The position numbers and the translations under genes were made by a program. Of a stretch of DNA of 64,000 nucleotides, positions 45,401 through 60,300 are shown in pieces (positions within the stretch are counted from its first letter, which is position 1; every line of letters starts with the position of its first letter). Origin of the DNA: Sipunculus nudus (lineage: Eukaryota > Annelida > Sipuncula > Golfingiida > Sipunculidae). The notes beneath the pieces were generated by a model, which was not told the DNA's origin, searched no databases, and was given only the letters and a program-made list of their open reading frames with translations. Where the stretch lies: the NCBI GenBank assembly GCA_026874595.1, contig CM049315.1, positions 79,440,065-79,504,064 on the forward strand, in the 5' to 3' direction.

Positions 45401-46018
45401 GCTGGCAACCTGTGGAGGAATGTTTGAGGCCCTGCATCAGTCCTCACGCTGTGGTCAGTGGATCTCTATCTTCCCGTTGAATATAAAACAGTTTGAATTG
45501 ATCAGATCAGTTAATTAATGGTCCATGAAAACACAAGATTCCCTCCAATTATGCATCAGCAAAAATCCAATGAGAAAAGTTGTTCTAGAAAAAGTTTAAA
45601 ATTTGCTTTCAGAAGTGGAAGGCCTGGAATTGGAGAGAGAATTGAAGGCTAAACTGAATCAGAAGAACTTCCTTACAAATATGTATATGCCTGGCCCCAT
45701 AGTCAGCTGTTATACTTGGCCTTGTTAGGCTGGGCTGGGCTGGCAACCTGTGGAGGAATGTTGAAGGCCCTGCATCAGTCCTCAGCCTGTGGTCACTGGA
45801 ACACTATCTTCCTGTTGAAAATAAAAAACAGTTTGAATTGATTAGATCAGTTGATTAATGGTAAATGAAAACACAGGTTCACTCCAATTATGCATTAACA
45901 AAATTCCAATCAGAAAAGTTGCTACAAGAAAATAAGTTTAAAATTAGCAAAATTTGGTTTCAAAAATGGAAGGCCTAGATTTTGGGTGTAAAAATCACCC
46001 TTTTTAACAAATACCAGC

Positions 46019-49000
46019 TTGTGTGAATTAAGGATTGCAACTCATCCTTTCATGGAGGTCACGATAATGGAGCCCAGGTGTAGGTTGGCCAGATGTGTCA
46101 TGGGTATGTACCTGCTGAACTCCCCCGGTTTTTTACAACAGGCTGCAGTTGGCCTTGCTGGGCTGGGCTGGCAACCTGTGGAGGAATGTTTGAGGCCCTG
46201 CATCAGTCCTCACGCTGTGGTCAGTGGATCTCTATCTTCCCGTTGAATATAAAACAGTTTGAATTGATCAGATCAGTTAATTAATGGTCCATGAAAACAC
46301 AAGATTCCCTCCAATTATGCATCAGCAAAATTCCAATGAGAAAAGTTGTTCTAGAAAAAGTTTAAAATTTGCTTTCAGAACTGGAAGGCCTGGAATTGGA
46401 GAGAGAATTGAAGGCTAAACTGAATCAGAAGAACTTCCGTACAAATATGTATATGCCTGGCCCCATAGTCAGCTGTTACACTTGGCCTTGTTAGGCTGGG
46501 CTGGGCTGGCAACCTGTGGAGGAATGTTGAAGGCCCTGCATCAGTCCTCACGCTGTGGTCAGTGGAACACTATCTTCCTGTTGAAAATAAAAAACAGTTT
46601 GAATTGATTAGATCAGTTGATTAATGGTAAATGAAAACACAGGTTCACTCCAATTATGCATTAACAAAATTCCAATCAGAAAAGTTGCTACAAGAAAATA
46701 AGTTTAAAATTAGCAAAATTTGGTTTCAGAAATGGAAGGCCTAGATTTTGGGTCTAAAAATCACCCTTTTTAACAAATACCAGCTTGTGTGAATTAAGGA
46801 TTGCAACTCATCCTTTCATGGAGGTCACGATAATGGAGCCCAGGTGTAGGTTGGCCAGATGTGTCATGGGTATGTACCTGCTGAACTCCCCCGGTTTTTT
46901 ACAACAGGCTGCAGTTGGCCTTGCTGGGCTGGGCTGGCAACCTGTGGAGGAATGTTTGAGGCCCTCCATCAGTCCTCACGCTGTGGTCAGTGGATCTCTA
47001 TCTTCCCGTTGAATATAAAACAGTTTGAATTGATCAGATCAGTTAATTAATGGTCCATGAAAACACAAGATTCCCTCCAATTATGCCTCAGCAAAATTCC
47101 AATGAGAAAAGTTGTTCTAGAAAAAGTTTAAAATTTGCTTTCAGAAGTGGAAGGCCTGGAATTGGAGAGAGAATTGAAGGCTAAACTGAATCAGAAGAAC
47201 TTCCTTACAAATATGTATATGCCTGGCCCCATAGTCAGCTGTTACACTTGGCCTTGTTAGGCTGGGCTGGGCTGGCAACCTGTGGAGGAATGTTGAAGGC
47301 CCTGCATCAGTCCTCACGCTGTGGTCAGTGGAACACTATCTTCCTGTGGAAAATAAAAAACAGTTTGAATTGATTAGATCAGTTGATTAATGGTAAATGA
47401 AAACACAGGTTCACTCCAATTATGCATTAACAAAATTCCAATCAGAAAAGTTGTTCTAGAAAAAGTATAAAATTTGCTTTCAGAACTGGAAGGCCTAGAT
47501 TTTGGGTCTAAAAATCACCCTTTTTAACAAATACCAGCTTGTGTGAATTAAGGATTGCAACTCATCCTTTCATGGAGGTCACGATAATGGAGCCCAGGTA
47601 TAGGTTGGCCAGATGTGTCATGGGTATGTATCTGCTGAACTCCCCCGGTTTTTTACAACAGGCTGCAGTTGGCCTTGCTGGGCTGGGCTGGCAACCTGTG
47701 GAGGAATGTTGAAGGCCCTGCATCAGTCCTCACGCTGTGGTCAGTGGAACACTATCTTCCTGTGGAAAATAAAAAACAGTTTGAATTGATTAGATCAGTT
47801 AATTAATGGTCCATGAAAACACAAGATTCCCTCCAATTATGCATCAGCAAAATTCCAATGAGAAAAGTTGTTCTAGAAAAAGTATAAAATTTGCTTTCAG
47901 AACTGGAAGGCCTGGAATTGGAGAGAGAATTGAAGGCTAATGGAGCCCAGGTGTAGGTTGGCCAGATGTGTCAAGGGTAAGTACCTGCTGAACTCCCCTG
48001 CTTTTGTACAACAGGCTGCAGTTGGCCTTGCTGGGCTGGGCTGGCAACCTGTGGAGGAATGTTGGAGGCCCTGCATCAGTCCTCATGCTGTGGTCAGTCG
48101 ATCTCTATCTTCCTGTTGAATATAAAACAGTTTGAATTGATCAGATCAGTTAATTAATGGTCCATGAAAACACAAGATTCCCTCCAATTATGCATCAGCA
48201 AAATTCCAATGAGAAAAGTTGTTCTAGAAAAAGTATAAAATTTGCTTTCAGAACTGGAAGGCCTGGAATTGGAGAGAGAATTGAAGGCTAATGGAGCCCA
48301 GGTGTAGGTTGGCCAGATGTGTCAAGGGTAAGTACCTGCTGAACTCCCCTGCTTTTGTACAACAGGCTGCAGTTGGCCTTGCTGGGCTGGGCTGGCAACC
48401 TGTGGAGGAATGTTTGAGGCCCTGCATCAGTCCTCACGCTGTGTTCAGTGGATCTCTATCTTCCTGCTGAATATAAAACAGTCTGAATTGATCAGATCAG
48501 TTAATTAATGGTCCATGAAAACACAGATTCACTCCAATTATGCATCAACAAAATTCCAATGAGAAAAGTTGCTTCCAAATTTAGTTTAAAATTAGCAAAA
48601 TTTGGTTTCAGAAATGGAAGGCCTAGATGTTGGGTCTAAAATTCACCCTTTTTCACAAATACCAGCTTGTGTGGAATAAGGATTGCAACTCATCCTTTCA
48701 TGGAGGTCACGATAATGGAGCCCAGGTGTAGGTTGGCCAGATGTGTCATGGGTATGTACCTGCTGAACTCCCCCGGTTTTTTACAACAGGCTGCAGTTGG
48801 CCTTGCTGGGCTGGGCTGGCAACCTGTGGAGGAATGTTTGAGGCCCTGCATCAGTCTTCACGCTGTGTTCAGTGGATCTCTATCTTCCCGTTGAATATAA
48901 AACAGTTTGAATTGATCAGATCAGTTAATTAATGGTCCATGAAAACACAAGATTCCCTCCAATTATGCATCAGCAAAATTCCAATGAGAAAAGTTGTTCT

Positions 49001-51314
49001 AGAAAAAGTTTAAAATTTGCTTTCAGAACTGGAAGGCCTGGAATTGGAGAGAGAATTGAAGGCTAAACTGAATCAGAAGAACTTCCGTACAAATATGTAT
49101 ATGCCTGGCCCCATAGTCAGCTGTTACACCTGGCCTTGTTAGGCTGGGCTGGGCTGGCAACCTGTGGAGGAATGTTGAAGGCCCTGCATCAGTCCTCACG
49201 CTGTGGTCAGTGGAACACTATCTTCCTGTTGAAAATAAAAAACAGTTTGAATTGATTAGATCAGTTGATTAATGGTAAATGAAAACACAGGTTCACTCCA
49301 ATTATGCATTAACAAAATTCCAATCAGAAAAGTTGCTACAAGAAAATAAGTTTAAAATTAGCAAAATTTGGTTTCAGAAATGGAAGGCCTAGATTTTGGG
49401 TGTAAAAATCACCCTTTTTAACAAATACCAGCTTGTGTGAATTAAGGATTGCAACTCATCCTTTCATGGAGGTCACGATAATGGAGCCCAGGTGTAGGTT
49501 GGCCAGATGTGTCATGGGTATGTACCTGCTGAACTCCCCCGGTTTTTTACAACAGGCTGCAGTTGGCCTTGCTGGGCTGGGCTGGCAACCTGTGGAGGAA
49601 TGTTTGAGGCCCTCCATCAGTCCTCACGCTGTGGTCAGTGGATCTCTATCTTCCCGTTGAATATAAAACAGTTTGAATTGATCAGATCAGTTAATTAATG
49701 GTCCATGAAAACACAAGATTCCCTCCAATTATGCCTCAGCAAAATTCCAATGAGAAAAGTTGTTCTAGAAAAAGTTTAAAATTTGCTTTCAGAAGTGGAA
49801 GGCCTGGAATTGGAGAGAGAATTGAAGGCTAAACTGAATCAGAAGAACTTCCTTACAAATATGTATATGCCTGGCCCCATAGTCAGCTGTTACACTTGGC
49901 CTTGTTAGGCTGGGCTGGGCTGGCAACCTGTGGAGGAATGTTGAAGGCCCTGCATCAGTCCTCACACTGTGGTCAGTGGAACACTATCTTCCTGTGGAAA
50001 ATAAAAAACAGTTTGAATTGATTAGATCAGTTGATTAATGGTAAATGAAAACACAGGTTCACTCCAATTATGCATTAACAAAATTCCAATCAGAAAAGTT
50101 GTTCTAGAAAAAGTATAAAATTTGCTTTCAGAACTGGAAGGCCTAGATTTTGGGTCTAAAAATCACCCTTTTTAACAAATACCAGCTTGTGTGAATTAAG
50201 GATTGCAACTCATCCTTTCATGGAGGTCACGATAATGGAGCCCAGGTATAGGTTGGCCAGATGTGTCATGGGTATGTATCTGCTGAACTCCCCCGGTTTT
50301 TTACAACAGGCTGCAGTTGGCCTTGCTGGGCTGGGCTGGCAACCTGTGGAGGAATGTTGAAGGCCCTGCATCAGTCCTCACGCTGTGGTCAGTGGAACAC
50401 TATCTTCCTGTGGAAAATAAAAAACAGTTTGAATTGATTAGATCAGTTAATTAATGGTCCATGAAAACACAAGATTCCCTCCAATTATGCATCAGCAAAA
50501 TTCCAATGAGAAAAGTTGTTCTAGAAAAAGTATAAAATTTGCTTTCAGAACTGGAAGGCCTGGAATTGGAGAGAGAATTGAAGGCTAATGGAGCCCAGGT
50601 GTAGGTTGGCCAGATGTGTCAAGGGTAAGTACCTGCTGAACTCCCCTGCTTTTGTACAACAGGCTGCAGTTGGCCTTGCTGGGCTGGGCTGGCAACCTGT
50701 GGAGGAATGTTGGAGGCCCTGCATCAGTCCTCATGCTGTGGTCAGTCGATCTCTATCTTCCTGTTGAATATAAAACAGTTTGAATTGATCAGATCAGTTA
50801 ATTAATGGTCCATGAAAACACAAGATTCCCTCCAATTATGCATCAGCAAAATTCCAATGAGAAAAGTTGTTCTAGAAAAAGTATAAAATTTGCTTTCAGA
50901 ACTGGAAGGCCTGGAATTGGAGAGAGAATTGAAGGCTAATGGAGCCCAGGTGTAGGTTGGCCAGATGTGTCAAGGGTAAGTACCTGCTGAACTCCCCTGC
51001 TTTTGTACAACAGGCTGCAGTTGGCCTTGCTGGGCTGGGCTGGCAACCTGTGGAGGAATGTTTGAGGCCCTGCATCAGTCCTCACGCTGTGTTCAGTGGA
51101 TCTCTATCTTCCTGCTGAATATAAAACAGTCTGAATTGATCAGATCAGTTAATTAATGGTCCATGAAAACACAGATTCACTCCAATTATGCATCAACAAA
51201 ATTCCAATGAGAAAAGTTGCTTCCAAATTTAGTTTAAAATTAGCAAAATTTGGTTTCAGAAATGGAAGGCCTAGATGTTGGGTCTAAAATTCACCCTTTT
51301 TCACAAATACCAGC
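46019..51314 (+). repeat. 2,648-bp higher-order repeat ACACABB, two tandem copies
   Basis: The A anchors at 46019, 46785 and 47551 are followed by B, B, and the pattern repeats at 48667, 49433 and 50199, exactly 2,648 bp later. Rare variants match between the copies, such as TATGTATCTGCTGAAC in the third A and TCATGCTGTGGTCAGTCG in the first B. The sequence from about 63,217 matches that from 48,667, including the rare GGGTGTAAAAATC, so this arrangement continues past the super-repeat. Confidence 0.9.
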
Positions 51315-54300
51315 TTGTGTGGAATAAGGATTGCAACTCATCCTTTCATGGAGGTCACGATAATGGAGCCCAGGTGTAGGTTGGCCAGATGTGTCATGGG
51401 TATGTACCTGCTGAACTCCCCCGGTTTTTTACAACAGGCTGCAGTTGGCCTTGCTGGGCTGGGCTGGCAACCTGTGGAGGAATGTTTGAGGCCCTGCATC
51501 AGTCCTCACGCTGTGTTCATCGGATCTCTATCTTCCCGTTGAATATAAAACAGTTTGAATTGATCAGATCAGTTAATTAATGGTCCATGAAAACACAAGA
51601 TTCCCTCCAATTATGCATCAGCAAAATTCCAATGAGAAAAGTTGTTCTAGAAAAAGTATAAAATTTGCTTTCAGAACTGGAAGGCCTGGAATTGGAGAGA
51701 GAATTGAAGGCTAATGGAGCCCAGGTGTAGGTTGGCCAGATGTGTCAAGGGTAAGTACCTGCTGAACTCCCCTGCTTTTGTACAACAGGCTGCAGTTGGC
51801 CTTGCTGGGCTGGGCTGGCAACCTGCGGAGGAATGTTGGAGGCCCTGCATCAGTCCTCACGCTGTGTTCAGTGGATCTCTATCTTCCTGCTGAATATAAA
51901 ACAGTCTGAATTGATCAGATCAGTTAATTAATGGTCCATGAAAACACAGATTCACTCCAATTATGCATCAACAAAATTCCAATGAGAAAAGTTGCTTCCA
52001 AATTTAGTTTAAAATTAGCAAAATTTGGTTTCAGAAATGGAAGGCCTAGATGTTGGGTCTAAAATTCACCCTTTTTCACAAATACCAGCTTGTGTGGAAT
52101 AAGGATTGCAATTCATCCTGTCATGGAGGTCACCATAATTGAGCCCAGGTGTAGGTTGGCCAGATGTGTCATGGGTATGTACCTGCTGAACTCGGCCGGT
52201 TTTGTACAACAGGCTGCAGTTTGCCTTGCTGGGCTGGGCTGGCAACCTGTGGAGGAATGTTTGAGGCCCTGCATCAGTCCTCACGCTGTGTTCAGTGGAT
52301 CTCTATCTTCCTGCTGAATATAAAACAGTCTGAATTGATCAGATCAGTTAATTAATGGTCCATGAAAACACAGATTCACTCCAATTATGCATCAACAAAA
52401 TTCCAATGAGAAAAGTTGTTCTAGAAAAAGTTTAAAATTTGCTTTCAGAACTGAAAGGCCTGGAATTGGAGAGAGAATTGAAGGCTAAACTGAATCAGAA
52501 GAACTTCCTTACAAATATGTATATGCCTGGCCCCATAGTCAGCTGTTACACTTGGCCTTGTTTGGCTGGGATGGGCTGGCAACCTGTAGAGGAATGTTGA
52601 AGGCCCTGCATCAGTCCTCACGCTGTGGTCAGTGGAACACTATCTTCCTGGGAATATAAAAAACAGTTTGAATTGATTAGATCAGTTGATTAATGGTAAA
52701 TGAAAACACAGGTTCACTCCAATTATGCATTAACAAAATTCCAATCAGAAAAGTTGCTACAAGAAAATAAGTTTAAAATTAGCAAAATTTGGTTTCAGAA
52801 ATGGAAGGCCTAGATTTTGGGTCTAAAAATCACCCTTTTTAACAAATACCAGCTTGTGTGGAATAAGGATTGCAACTCATCCTTTCATGGAGGTCACCAT
52901 AATGGAGCCCAGGTGTAGGTTGGCCAGATGTGTCATGGGTATGTACCTGCTGAACTCCCCCGGGTTTTTACAACAGGCTGCAGTTGGCCTTGCTGGGCTG
53001 GGCTGGCAACCTGTGGAGGAATGTTTGAGGCCCTCCATCAGTCCTCACGCTGTGGTCAGTCGATCTCTATCTTCCTGTTGAATATAAAACAGTTTGAATT
53101 GATCAGATCAGTTAATTAATGGTCCATGAAAACACAAGATTCCCTCCAATTATGCATCAGCAAAATTCCAATGAGAAAAGTTGTTCTAGAAAAAGTATAA
53201 AATTTGCTTTCAGAACTGGAAGGCCTGGAATTGGAGAGAGAATTGAAGGCTAATGGAGCCCAGGTGTAGGTTGGCCAGATGTGTCAAGGGTAAGTACCTG
53301 CTGAACTCCCCTGCTTTTGTACAACAGGCTGCAGTTGGCCTTGCTGGGCTGGGCTGGCAACCTGTGGAGGAATGTTGGAGGCCCTGCATCAGTCCTCACG
53401 CTGTGTTCAGTGGATCTCTATCTTCCTGCTGAATATAAAACAGTCTGAATTGATCAGATCAGTTAATTAATGGTCCATGAAAACACAGATTCACTCCAAT
53501 TATGCATCAACAAAATTCTAATGAGAAAAGTTGCTTCAAAATGTAGTTTAAAATTAGCAAAATTTGGTTTCAGAAATGGAAGGCCTAGATGTTGGGTCTA
53601 AAATTCACCCTTTTTCACAAATACCAGCTTGTGTGGAATAAGGATTGCAATTCATCCTGTCATGGAGGTCACCATAATGGAGCCCAGGTGTAGGTTGGCC
53701 AGATGTGTCAAGGGTAAGTACCTGCTGAACTCCCCTGCTTTTGTACAACAGGCTGCAGTTGGCCTTGCTGGGCTGGGCTGGCAACCTGTGGAGGAATGTT
53801 TGAGGCCCTGCATCAGTCCTCACGCTGTGGTCAGTGGATCTCTATCTTCCCGTTGAATATAAAACAGTTTGAATTGATCAGATCAGTTAATTAATGGTCC
53901 ATGAAAACACAAGATTCCCTCCAATTATGCATCAGCAAAATTCCAATGAGAAAAGTTGTTCTAGAAAAAGTTTAAAATTTGCTTTCAGAACTGGAAGGCC
54001 TGGAATTGGAGAGAGAATTGAAGGCTAAACTGAATCAGAAGAACTTCCGTACAAATATGTATATGCCTGGCCCCATAGTCAGCTGTTACACCTGGCCTTG
54101 TTAGGCTGGGCTGGGCTGGCAACCTGTGGAGGAATGTTGAAGGCCCTGCATCAGTCCTCACGCTGTGGTCAGTGGAACACTATCTTCCTGTTGAAAATAA
54201 AAAACAGTTTGAATTGATTAGATCAGTTGATTAATGGTAAATGAAAACACAGGTTCACTCCAATTATGCATTAACAAAATTCCAATCAGAAAAGTTGCTA

Positions 54301-57300
54301 CAAGAAAATAAGTTTAAAATTAGCAAAATTTGGTTTCAGAAATGGAAGGCCTAGATTTTGGGTCTAAAAATCACCCTTTTTAACAAATACCAGCTTGTGT
54401 GAATTAAGGATTGCAACTCATCCTTTCATGGAGGTCACCATAATGGAGCCCAGGTGTAGGTTGGCCAGATGTGTCATGGGTATGTACCTGCTGAACTCCC
54501 CCGGGTTTTTACAACAGGCTGCAGTTGGCCTTGCTGGGCTGGGCTGGCAACCTGTGGAGGAATGTTTGAGGCCCTCCATCAGTCCTCACGCTGTGGTCAG
54601 TCGATCTCTATCTTCCTGTTGAATATAAAACAGTTTGAATTGATCAGATCAGTTAATTAATGGTCCATGAAAACACAAGATTCCCTCCAATTATGCATCA
54701 GCAAAATTCCAATGAGAAAAGTTGTTCTAGAAAAAGTATAAAATTTGCTTTCAGAACTGGAAGGCCTGGAATTGGAGAGAGAATTGAAGGCTAATGGAGC
54801 CCAGGTGTAGGTTGGCCAGATGTGTCAAGGGTAAGTACCTGCTGAACTCCCCTGCTTTTGTACAACAGGCTGCAGTTGGCCTTGCTGGGCTGGGCTGGCA
54901 ACCTGTGGAGGAATGTTGGAGGCCCTGCATCAGTCCTCACGCTGTGTTCAGTGGATCTCTATCTTCCTGCTGAATATAAAACAGTCTGAATTGATCAGAT
55001 CAGTTAATTAATGGTACATGAAAACACAGATTCACTCCAATTATGCATCAACAAAATTCTAATGAGAAAAGTTGCTTCAAAATGTAGTTTAAAATTAGCA
55101 AAATTTGGTTTCAGAAATGGAAGGCCTAGATGTTGGGTCTAAAATTCACCCTTTTTCACAAATACCAGCTTGTGTGGAATAAGGATTGCAATTCATCCTG
55201 TCATGGAGGTCACCATAATGGAGCCCAGGTGTAGGTTGGCCAGATGTGTCAAGGGTAAGTACCTGCTGAACTCCCCTGCTTTTGTACAACAGGCTGCAGT
55301 TGGCCTTGCTGGGCTGGGCTGGCAACCTGTGGAGGAATGTTTGAGGCCCTGCATCAGTCCTCACGCTGTGGTCAGTGGATCTCTATCTTCCCGTTGAATA
55401 TAAAACAGTTTGAATTGATCAGATCAGTTAATTAATGGTCCATGAAAACACAAGATTCCCTCCAATTATGCATCAGCAAAATTCCAATGAGAAAAGTTGT
55501 TCTAGAAAAAGTTTAAAATTTGCTTTCAGAACTGGAAGGCCTGGAATTGGAGAGAGAATTGAAGGCTAAACTGAATCAGAAGAACTTCCGTACAAATATG
55601 TATATGCCTGGCCCCATAGTCAGCTGTTACACCTGGCCTTGTTAGGCTGGGCTGGGCTGGCAACCTGTGGAGGAATGTTGAAGGCCCTGCATCAGTCCTC
55701 ACGCTGTGGTCAGTGGAACACTATCTTCCTGTTGAAAATAAAAAACAGTTTGAATTGATTAGATCAGTTGATTAATGGTAAATGAAAACACAGGTTCACT
55801 CCAATTATGCATTAACAAAATTCCAATCAGAAAAGTTGCTACAAGAAAATAAGTTTAAAATTAGCAAAATTTGGTTTCAGAAATGGAAGGCCTAGATTTT
55901 GGGTCTAAAAATCACCCTTTTTAACAAATACCAGCTTGTGTGAATTAAGGATTGCAACTCATCCTTTCATGGAGGTCACGATAATGGAGCCCAGGTGTAG
56001 GTTGGCCAGATGTGTCATGGGTATGTACCTGCTGAACTCCCCCGGTTTTTTACAACAGGCTGCAGTTGGCCTTGCTGGGCTGGGCTGGCAACCTGTGGAG
56101 GAATGTTTGAGGCCCTCCATCAGTCCTCACGCTGTGGTCAGTGGATCTCTATCTTCCCGTTGAATATAAAACAGTTTGAATTGATCAGATCAGTTAATTA
56201 ATGGTCCATGAAAACACAAGATTCCCTCCAATTATGCCTCAGCAAAATTCCAATGAGAAAAGTTGTTCTAGAAAAAGTTTAAAATTTGCTTTCAGAAGTG
56301 GAAGGCCTGGAATTGGAGAGAGAATTGAAGGCTAAACTGAATCAGAAGAACTTCCTTACAAATATGTATATGCCTGGCCCCATAGTCAGCTGTTACACTT
56401 GGCCTTGTTAGGCTGGGCTGGGCTGGCAACCTGTGGAGGAATGTTGAAGGCCCTGCATCAGTCCTCACGCTGTGGTCAGTGGAACACTATCTTCCTGTGG
56501 AAAATAAAAAACAGTTTGAATTGATTAGATCAGTTGATTAATGGTAAATGAAAACACAGGTTCACTCCAATTATGCATTAACAAAATTCCAATCAGAAAA
56601 GTTGCTACAAAAAAATAAGTTTAAAATTAGCAAAATTTGGTTTCAGAAATGGAAGGCCTAGATTTTGGGTCTAAAAATCACCCTTTTTAACAAATACCAG
56701 CTTGTGTGAATTAAGGATTGCAACTCATCCTTTCATGGAGGTCACGATAATGGAGCCCAGGTGTAGGTTGGCCAGATGTGTCATGGGTATGTATCTGCTG
56801 AACTCCCCCGGTTTTTTACAACAGGCTGCAGTTGGCCTTGCTGGGCTGGGCTGGCAACCTGTGGAGGAATGTTGGAGGCCCTGCATCAGTCCTCACGCTG
56901 TGGTCAGTCGATCTCTATCTTCCTGTTGAATATAAAACAGTTTGAATTGATCAGATCAGTTAATTAATGGTCCATGAAAACACAAGATTCCCTCCAATTA
57001 TGCATCAGCAAAATTCCAATGAGAAAAGTTGTTCTAGAAAAAGTATAAAATTTGCTTTCAGAACTGGAAGGCCTGGAATTGGAGAGAGAATTGAAGGCTA
57101 ATGGAGCCCAGGTGTAGGTTGGCCAGATGTGTCAAGGGTAAGTACCTGCTGAACTCCCCTGCTTTTGTACAACAGGCTGCAGTTGGCCTTGCTGGGCTGG
57201 GCTGGCAACCTGTGGAGGAATGTTGGAGGCCCTGCATCAGTCCTCACGCTGTGTTCAGTGGATCTCTATCTTCCTGCTGAATATAAAACAGTATGAATTG

Positions 57301-60300
57301 ATCAGATCAGTTAATTAATGGTCCATGAAAACACAGATTCACTCCAATTATGCATCAACAAAATTCCAATGAGAAAAGTTGCTTCCAAATTTAGTTTAAA
57401 ATTAGCAAAATTTGGTTTCAGAAATGGAAGGCCTAGATGTTGGGTCTAAAATTCACCCTTTTTCACAAATACCAGCTTGTGTGGAATAAGGATTGCAATT
57501 CATCCTGTCATGGAGGTCACCATAATTGAGCCCAGGTGTAGGTTGGCCAGATGTGTCATGGGTATGTACCTGCTGAACTCCCCCGGTTTTTTACAACAGG
57601 CTGCAGTTGGCCTTGCTGGGCTGGGCTGGCAACCTGTGGAGGAATGTTTGAGGCCCTGCATCAGTCCTCACGCTGTGGTCAGTGGATCTCTATCTTCCCG
57701 TTGAATATAAAACAGTTTGAATTGATCAGATCAGTTAATTAATGGTCCATGAAAACACAAGATTCCCTCCAATTATGCATCAGCAAAATTCCAATGAGAA
57801 AAGTTGTTCTAGAAAAAGTTTAAAATTTGCTTTCAGAACTGGAAGGCCTGGAATTGGAGAGAGAATTGAAGGCTAAACTGAATCAGAAGAACTTCCGTAC
57901 AAATATGTATATGCCTGGCCCCATAGTCAGCTGTTACACTTGGCCTTGTTAGGCTGGGCTGGGCTGGCAACCTGTGGAGGAATGTTGAAGGCCCTGCATC
58001 AGTCCTCACGCTGTGGTCAGTGGAACACTATCTTCCTGTTGAAAATAAAAAACAGTTTGAATTGATTAGATCAGTTGATTAATGGTAAATGAAAACACAG
58101 GTTCACTCCAATTATGCATTAACAAAATTCCAATCAGAAAAGTTGCTACAAGAAAATAAGTTTAAAATTAGCAAAATTTGGTTTCAGAAATGGAAGGCCT
58201 AGATTTTGGGTCTAAAAATCACCCTTTTTAACAAATACCAGCTTGTGTGGAATAAGGATTGCAACTCATCCTTTCATGGAGGTCACCATAATGGAGCCCA
58301 GGTGTAGGTTGGCCAGATGTGTCATGGGTATGTACCTGCTGAACTCCCCCGGGTTTTTACAACAGGCTGCAGTTGGCCTTGCTGGGCTGGGCTGGCAACC
58401 TGTGGAGGAATGTTTGAGGCCCTCCATCAGTCCTCACGCTGTGGTCAGTGGATCTCTATCTTCCTGTTGAATATAAAACAGTTTGAATTGATCAGATCAG
58501 TTAATTAATGGTCCATGAAAACACAAGATTCCCTCCAATTATGCATCAGCAAAATTCCAATGAGAAAAGTTGTTCTAGAAAAAGTATAAAATTTGCTTTC
58601 AGAACTGGAAGGCCTGGAATTGGAGAGAGAATTGAAGGCTAATGGAGCCCAGGTGTAGGTTGGCCAGATGTGTCAAGGGTAAGTACCTGCTGAACTCCCC
58701 TGCTTTTGTACAACAGGCTGCAGTTGGCCTTGCTGGGCTGGGCTGGCAACCTGTGGAGGAATGTTGGAGGCCCTGCATCAGTCCTCACGCTGTGTTCAGT
58801 GGATCTCTATCCTCCTGCTGAATATAAAACAGTCTGAATTGATCAGATCAGTTAATTAATGGTCCATGAAAACACAGATTCACTCCAATTATGCATCAAC
58901 AAAATTCCAATGAGAAAAGTTGCTTCCAAATTTAGTTTAAAATTAGCAAAATTTGGTTTCAGAAATGGAAGGCCTAGATGTTGGGTCTAAAATTCACCCT
59001 TTTTCACAAATACCAGCTTGTGTGGAATAAGGATTGCAATTCATCCTGTCATGGAGGTCACCATAATGGAGCCCAGGTGTAGGTTGGCCAGATGTGTCAT
59101 GGGTATGTACCTGCTGAACTCCCCCGGTTTTTTACAACAGGCTGCAGTTGGCCTTGCTGGGCTGGGCTGGCAACCTGTGGAGGAATGTTTGAGGCCCTGC
59201 ATCAGTCCTCACGCTGTGGTCAGTGGATCTCTATCTTCCCGTTGAATATAAAACAGTTTGAATTGATCAGATCAGTTAATTAATGGTCCATGAAAACACA
59301 AGATTCCCTCCAATTATGCATCAGCAAAATTCCAATGAGAAAAGTTGTTCTAGAAAAAGTTTAAAATTTGCTTTCAGAACTGGAAGGCCTGGAATTGGAG
59401 AGAGAATTGAAGGCTAAACTGAATCAGAAGAACTTCCGTACAAATATGTATATGCCTGGCCCCATAGTCAGCTGTTACACTTGGCCTTGTTAGGCTGGGC
59501 TGGGCTGGCAACCTGTGGAGGAATGTTGAAGGCCCTGCATCAGTCCTCACGCTGTGGTCAGTGGAACACTATCTTCCTGTTGAAAATAAAAAACAGTTTG
59601 AATTGATTAGATCAGTTGATTAATGGTAAATGAAAACACAGGTTCACTCCAATTATGCATTAACAAAATTCCAATCAGAAAAGTTGCTACAAGAAAATAA
59701 GTTTAAAATTAGCAAAATTTGGTTTCAGAAATGGAAGGCCTAGATTTTGGGTCTAAAAATCACCCTTTTTAACAAATACCAGCTTGTGTGGAATAAGGAT
59801 TGCAACTCATCCTTTCATGGAGGTCACCATAATGGAGCCCAGGTGTAGGTTGGCCAGATGTGTCATGGGTATGTACCTGCTGAACTCCCCCGGGTTTTTA
59901 CAACAGGCTGCAGTTGGCCTTGCTGGGCTGGGCTGGCAACCTGTGGAGGAATGTTTGAGGCCCTCCATCAGTCCTCACGCTGTGGTCAGTCGATCTCTAT
60001 CTTCCTGTTGAATATAAAACAGTTTGAATTGATCAGATCAGTTAATTAATGGTCCATGAAAACACAAGATTCCCTCCAATTATGCATCAGCAAAATTCCA
60101 ATGAGAAAAGTTGTTCTAGAAAAAGTATAAAATTTGCTTTCAGAACTGGAAGGCCTGGAATTGGAGAGAGAATTGAAGGCTAATGGAGCCCAGGTGTAGG
60201 TTGGCCAGATGTGTCAAGGGTAAGTACCTGCTGAACTCCCCTGCTTTTGTACAACAGGCTGCAGTTGGCCTTGCTGGGCTGGGCTGGCAACCTGTGGAGG